This document shows positions 62,273-64,000 of a DNA stretch of 64,000 nucleotides, piece after piece. Below the pieces are notes generated by a model. The model searched no databases. It was not told the origin of the DNA and worked only from the letters and a program-made list of their open reading frames with translations. The position numbers and the translations under genes are program-made. Each line of letters starts with the position of its first letter. Position 1 is the first letter of the stretch. This DNA comes from JAFAGX01 sp035624215 (lineage in GTDB: Bacteria > Acidobacteriota > Terriglobia > Terriglobales > Acidobacteriaceae): assembly GCA_035624215.1 (NCBI GenBank), contig DASPRY010000102.1, forward strand, positions 1 to 64,000, written 5' to 3'.

Positions 62273-62293
62273 CAGTTGGCACTTAGCATTTGG
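62266..62293 (+). repeat. Heptamer array A, 4 units of CANTTRG
   Basis: CAGTTAG (62266-62272), CAGTTGG, CACTTAG and CATTTGG (ending 62293), then CCATGA. The TAG of the first unit is the stop of tldD. The same array with the same CCATGA flank recurs at 63820. Confidence 0.9.
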
Positions 62294-62383
62294 CCATGAT
62301 TGAGTTTGCTCACGAAGCAGTTAGCGGACAGCCAAGTGATGGAGGCCAAAACATCTCCGGGGATATCTCGCAGGTTGACCGTG

Positions 62384-62432
62384 CAAGTACCAAGTGCTAA
62401 ATGCCAAATGCTGATTGCTGAGTACTGAATGC
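62384..62432 (-). repeat. Heptamer array B, 7 units, inverted relative to array A
   Basis: Seven 7-bp units from CAAGTAC (62384) to TGAATGC (62432); on the minus strand these are the same CANTTRG units as array A. The ATG in the last unit (62429-62431) is the start codon of tldE. Arrays A and B flank a 90-bp spacer and could form a long hairpin. Confidence 0.9.
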
Positions 62433-63814
62433 TCGATCGCAACACCGCCGCTGCTATTTTTGAAAAAGTCAGAAGATACTCGACTGCCGATGACGTGGAA
62501 GTTATCTTCTACGCCACCCGAAACGCGCTAACCCGCTTCGCCAATAACGTCATTCATCAAAACCTGGCGGAAGAAAATGTGGTGGCCTCAGTGCGGACAG
62601 TTTTCGACGGCCGTACCGCCCGTGCCACGACCAACAAGCTTGATGACGACAGCCTGAAGCGGGTGGTACAGGCATCGGAGAGTTTGGCGAAGGTCCAGCA
62701 GCCTGATCCTGATTTGTTACCCATGGCCGACGCGGGCGAGGGCGCCCGCGTCGCACGGACAATTCCGCAACGCTACTTCAAGCAAACTGCGGCCATCACT
62801 CCCGAGCAGCGGGCAGAAACAGTACACAAAATCGTTTCCGTCGCCAACCGGAACAAACTCACCACAGCCGGAATTGTTGCAAACTCGGAATCGGTCGAAG
62901 GGATCTCCAACTCGCGCGGCCTGTCGAATTGGCACACCCAGACTTCCTCGGAAATCTCCATCACCATGCTGGCTGAAGATTCCTCTGGATGGCAAAAAGC
63001 GAACTCGCCCAACGTCGACAATCTTAATGCGGAAAATCTGGCTGAGATCGCAGCTCGCAAAGCCGTCAACGCCGCAAAGCCTCGGGAAATTACGCCCGGG
63101 AAGTACACCGTTATCCTTGAGCCCGCTGCCGTGCTCGACATCGTCGGATTCATGTTCTACGACTTCGGGGGATTGGCCATCCTCGACCAGCGATCTTTCT
63201 TAACCAACCGCGTAGGTACAAAACTTTTTGGCACGAACATCAATATTACCGATGACGTGGCCCATCCCCTGCAGTCCGGCTCTCCATTCGATGGTGAAGG
63301 CGTGCCACGGCAGAAAGTGGAGTTGGTCGAGAGTGGCGTGGTCAAACGCCTGGTTTACGCCCGCGGTACAGCCGAAAAAATGAGGCATTCGGAGCACAAA
63401 GAAAAAGTTGGGCCCATTGAGCCGACCGGCCATGGCTTTCCGCTGCCTAATGAAATCGGCGAAGCTCCGATGAACATTGTTTTCGCCGCGCCGAACGAGT
63501 CCAGGACGGTCGACGAAATGATTGCTGCGACAGGGCAGGGAATATTGGTCACGCGCCTGTGGTACATCCGCGAAGTGGATCCCTACGAGAAAATTCTGAC
63601 CGGCATGACGCGCGATGGAACCTTTTACGTAGAAAACGGCAAAATTGTTTACGGCATCCGGAATTTCCGTTTCAACGAGAGCCTGATTCACATGCTTTCG
63701 AACGTCGAAGCCATGTCAACGCCGGTGCGCGCCAGCGGCGAGGAATCGTTCGACATGGTAGTGCCGGCGATGCAGGTGAGAGATTTTAACTTCACGGAAG
63801 TGACGAAGTTCTAG
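62429..63814 (+). CDS. tldE: TldE/PmbA protease partner protein
   Basis: 461 aa. It has the TldD/PmbA fold but no HExxxH site, as expected for TldE. Typical blocks are YTVILEPAAVLDIVGFMFYDFG-like (positions about 230-250), GEGVPRQKVELVESGVVKRLVYAR and FRFNESLIHMLSNVEAMS. The first ATG is in the last heptamer unit and no ribosome-binding site is recognisable; no other start codon fits the conserved N-terminus (DRNTAAAIFEKVRRY). Together with TldD it makes the active heterodimer. Confidence 0.9.
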   Translation: MLDRNTAAAIFEKVRRYSTADDVEVIFYATRNALTRFANNVIHQNLAEENVVASVRTVFDGRTARATTNKLDDDSLKRVVQASESLAKVQQPDPDLLPMADAGEGARVARTIPQRYFKQTAAITPEQRAETVHKIVSVANRNKLTTAGIVANSESVEGISNSRGLSNWHTQTSSEISITMLAEDSSGWQKANSPNVDNLNAENLAEIAARKAVNAAKPREITPGKYTVILEPAAVLDIVGFMFYDFGGLAILDQRSFLTNRVGTKLFGTNINITDDVAHPLQSGSPFDGEGVPRQKVELVESGVVKRLVYARGTAEKMRHSEHKEKVGPIEPTGHGFPLPNEIGEAPMNIVFAAPNESRTVDEMIAATGQGILVTRLWYIREVDPYEKILTGMTRDGTFYVENGKIVYGIRNFRFNESLIHMLSNVEAMSTPVRASGEESFDMVVPAMQVRDFNFTEVTKF

Positions 63815-63819
63815 GCCAG

Positions 63820-63847
63820 CAATTAGCAGTTGGCACCTAGCATTTGG
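63820..63847 (+). repeat. Heptamer array C, 4 units of CANTTRG
   Basis: CAATTAG (63820-63826), CAGTTGG, CACCTAG and CATTTGG (63841-63847), followed by CCATGA as in array A. On the minus strand it provides the stop codon (63837-63839) of the four-helix-bundle gene. Confidence 0.88.
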
Positions 63848-64000
63848 CCATGAGCCGCTCGTGCTCGATTTTCTGAATAAGCGCAGTGAGCATCTTCCGA
63901 AGATGTAACAAGTCGCTTGCTAGCTTCTGATAATCGCCGTCGCCCAGGAATTTCAGATCGCGTGCTAGTAACAGGTGATAATCCAACTCACTTGCCGATG
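63837..64000 (-). CDS. Four-helix-bundle (S23-type) protein, C-terminal part only
   Basis: The minus-strand frame reads through the right edge. The 54 visible residues include SELDYHLLLARDLKFLG, SDLLHLRKMLTALIQKIEHE and end LMAKC. This matches the last two helices of the S23/four-helix-bundle family found in many Bacteroidota and Acidobacteriota. The stop codon is in heptamer array C. Function unknown. Confidence 0.7.
   Translation of the reverse strand, partial: SASELDYHLLLARDLKFLGDGDYQKLASDLLHLRKMLTALIQKIEHERLMAKC

Noticed and set aside
62266..62432. CRISPR array
   Set aside because: The repeat is a 7-bp tandem unit with no spacers and there are no cas genes.

Overview
This window looks like a chromosomal segment of an Acidobacteriota (Terriglobia/'Koribacter'-like) genome. 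The evidence is three secreted proteins with the VWFA-related domain typical of that phylum, BBP2-like outer-membrane barrels, secreted small proteins and methyltransferases common there, GTG/TTG starts, and moderately high GC. No rRNA, tRNA, CRISPR array, prophage or insertion sequence was seen. Most large antisense reading frames are shadows of real genes. Nothing here was compared with a database; names rest on motifs, length and gene order.

Layout. 1-5.7 kb: three VWFA-related secreted proteins, a DUF3052-like protein and a large polytopic membrane protein. 5.7-10.5 kb: a TetR regulator with a palindromic operator and coupled membrane protein, a small secreted protein with promoter and terminator, a lipoprotein, and a lectin-like/LssY-C protein. 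10.6-13.7 kb: rluD-like, lgt, a structured RNA resembling 6S RNA, zapA and a ZapB-like coiled coil, all on the minus strand. 14-20 kb: a tripartite RND efflux operon. 20-23.1 kb: a small membrane protein and sdhA-sdhC without an adjacent sdhB. 23.3-36 kb: a phosphate/polyphosphate island (Pho box-pstS, porin, ppk1, sixA, ppx, CHAD protein, second Pho box-pstCAB-phoU) interrupted by a VapBC-type toxin-antitoxin pair.

36.8-49.6 kb holds the most distinctive region, an expanded Kdp potassium-uptake island. KdpD is split into two divergently transcribed genes: a KdpD/Usp sensor half followed by kdpE, and a DUF4118-GAF-kinase half on the other strand. Then come an 85-aa protein, a receiver-less paralogue of the KdpE DNA-binding domain, two outer-membrane barrel proteins (the second reading in frame into a 28-aa membrane peptide that has its own ribosome-binding site), and kdpF-A-B-C. 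Two near-identical tandem T-rich motifs, proposed KdpE boxes, precede the accessory genes.

49.7-64 kb: thrC, an AlaX-type editing protein, a LytS-type kinase, bshA, a two-PilZ protein, an HpnK/YdjC deacetylase, leuS, asnA, tldD, tldE and the end of a four-helix-bundle protein entering from the right. This part carries dispersed 7-bp tandem arrays (unit CANTTRG). One supplies the stop codon of tldD, another the start codon of tldE, and a third the stop codon of the four-helix-bundle gene. A second repeat class, REP-like inverted elements ending in GGATGACA, is scattered across the window.
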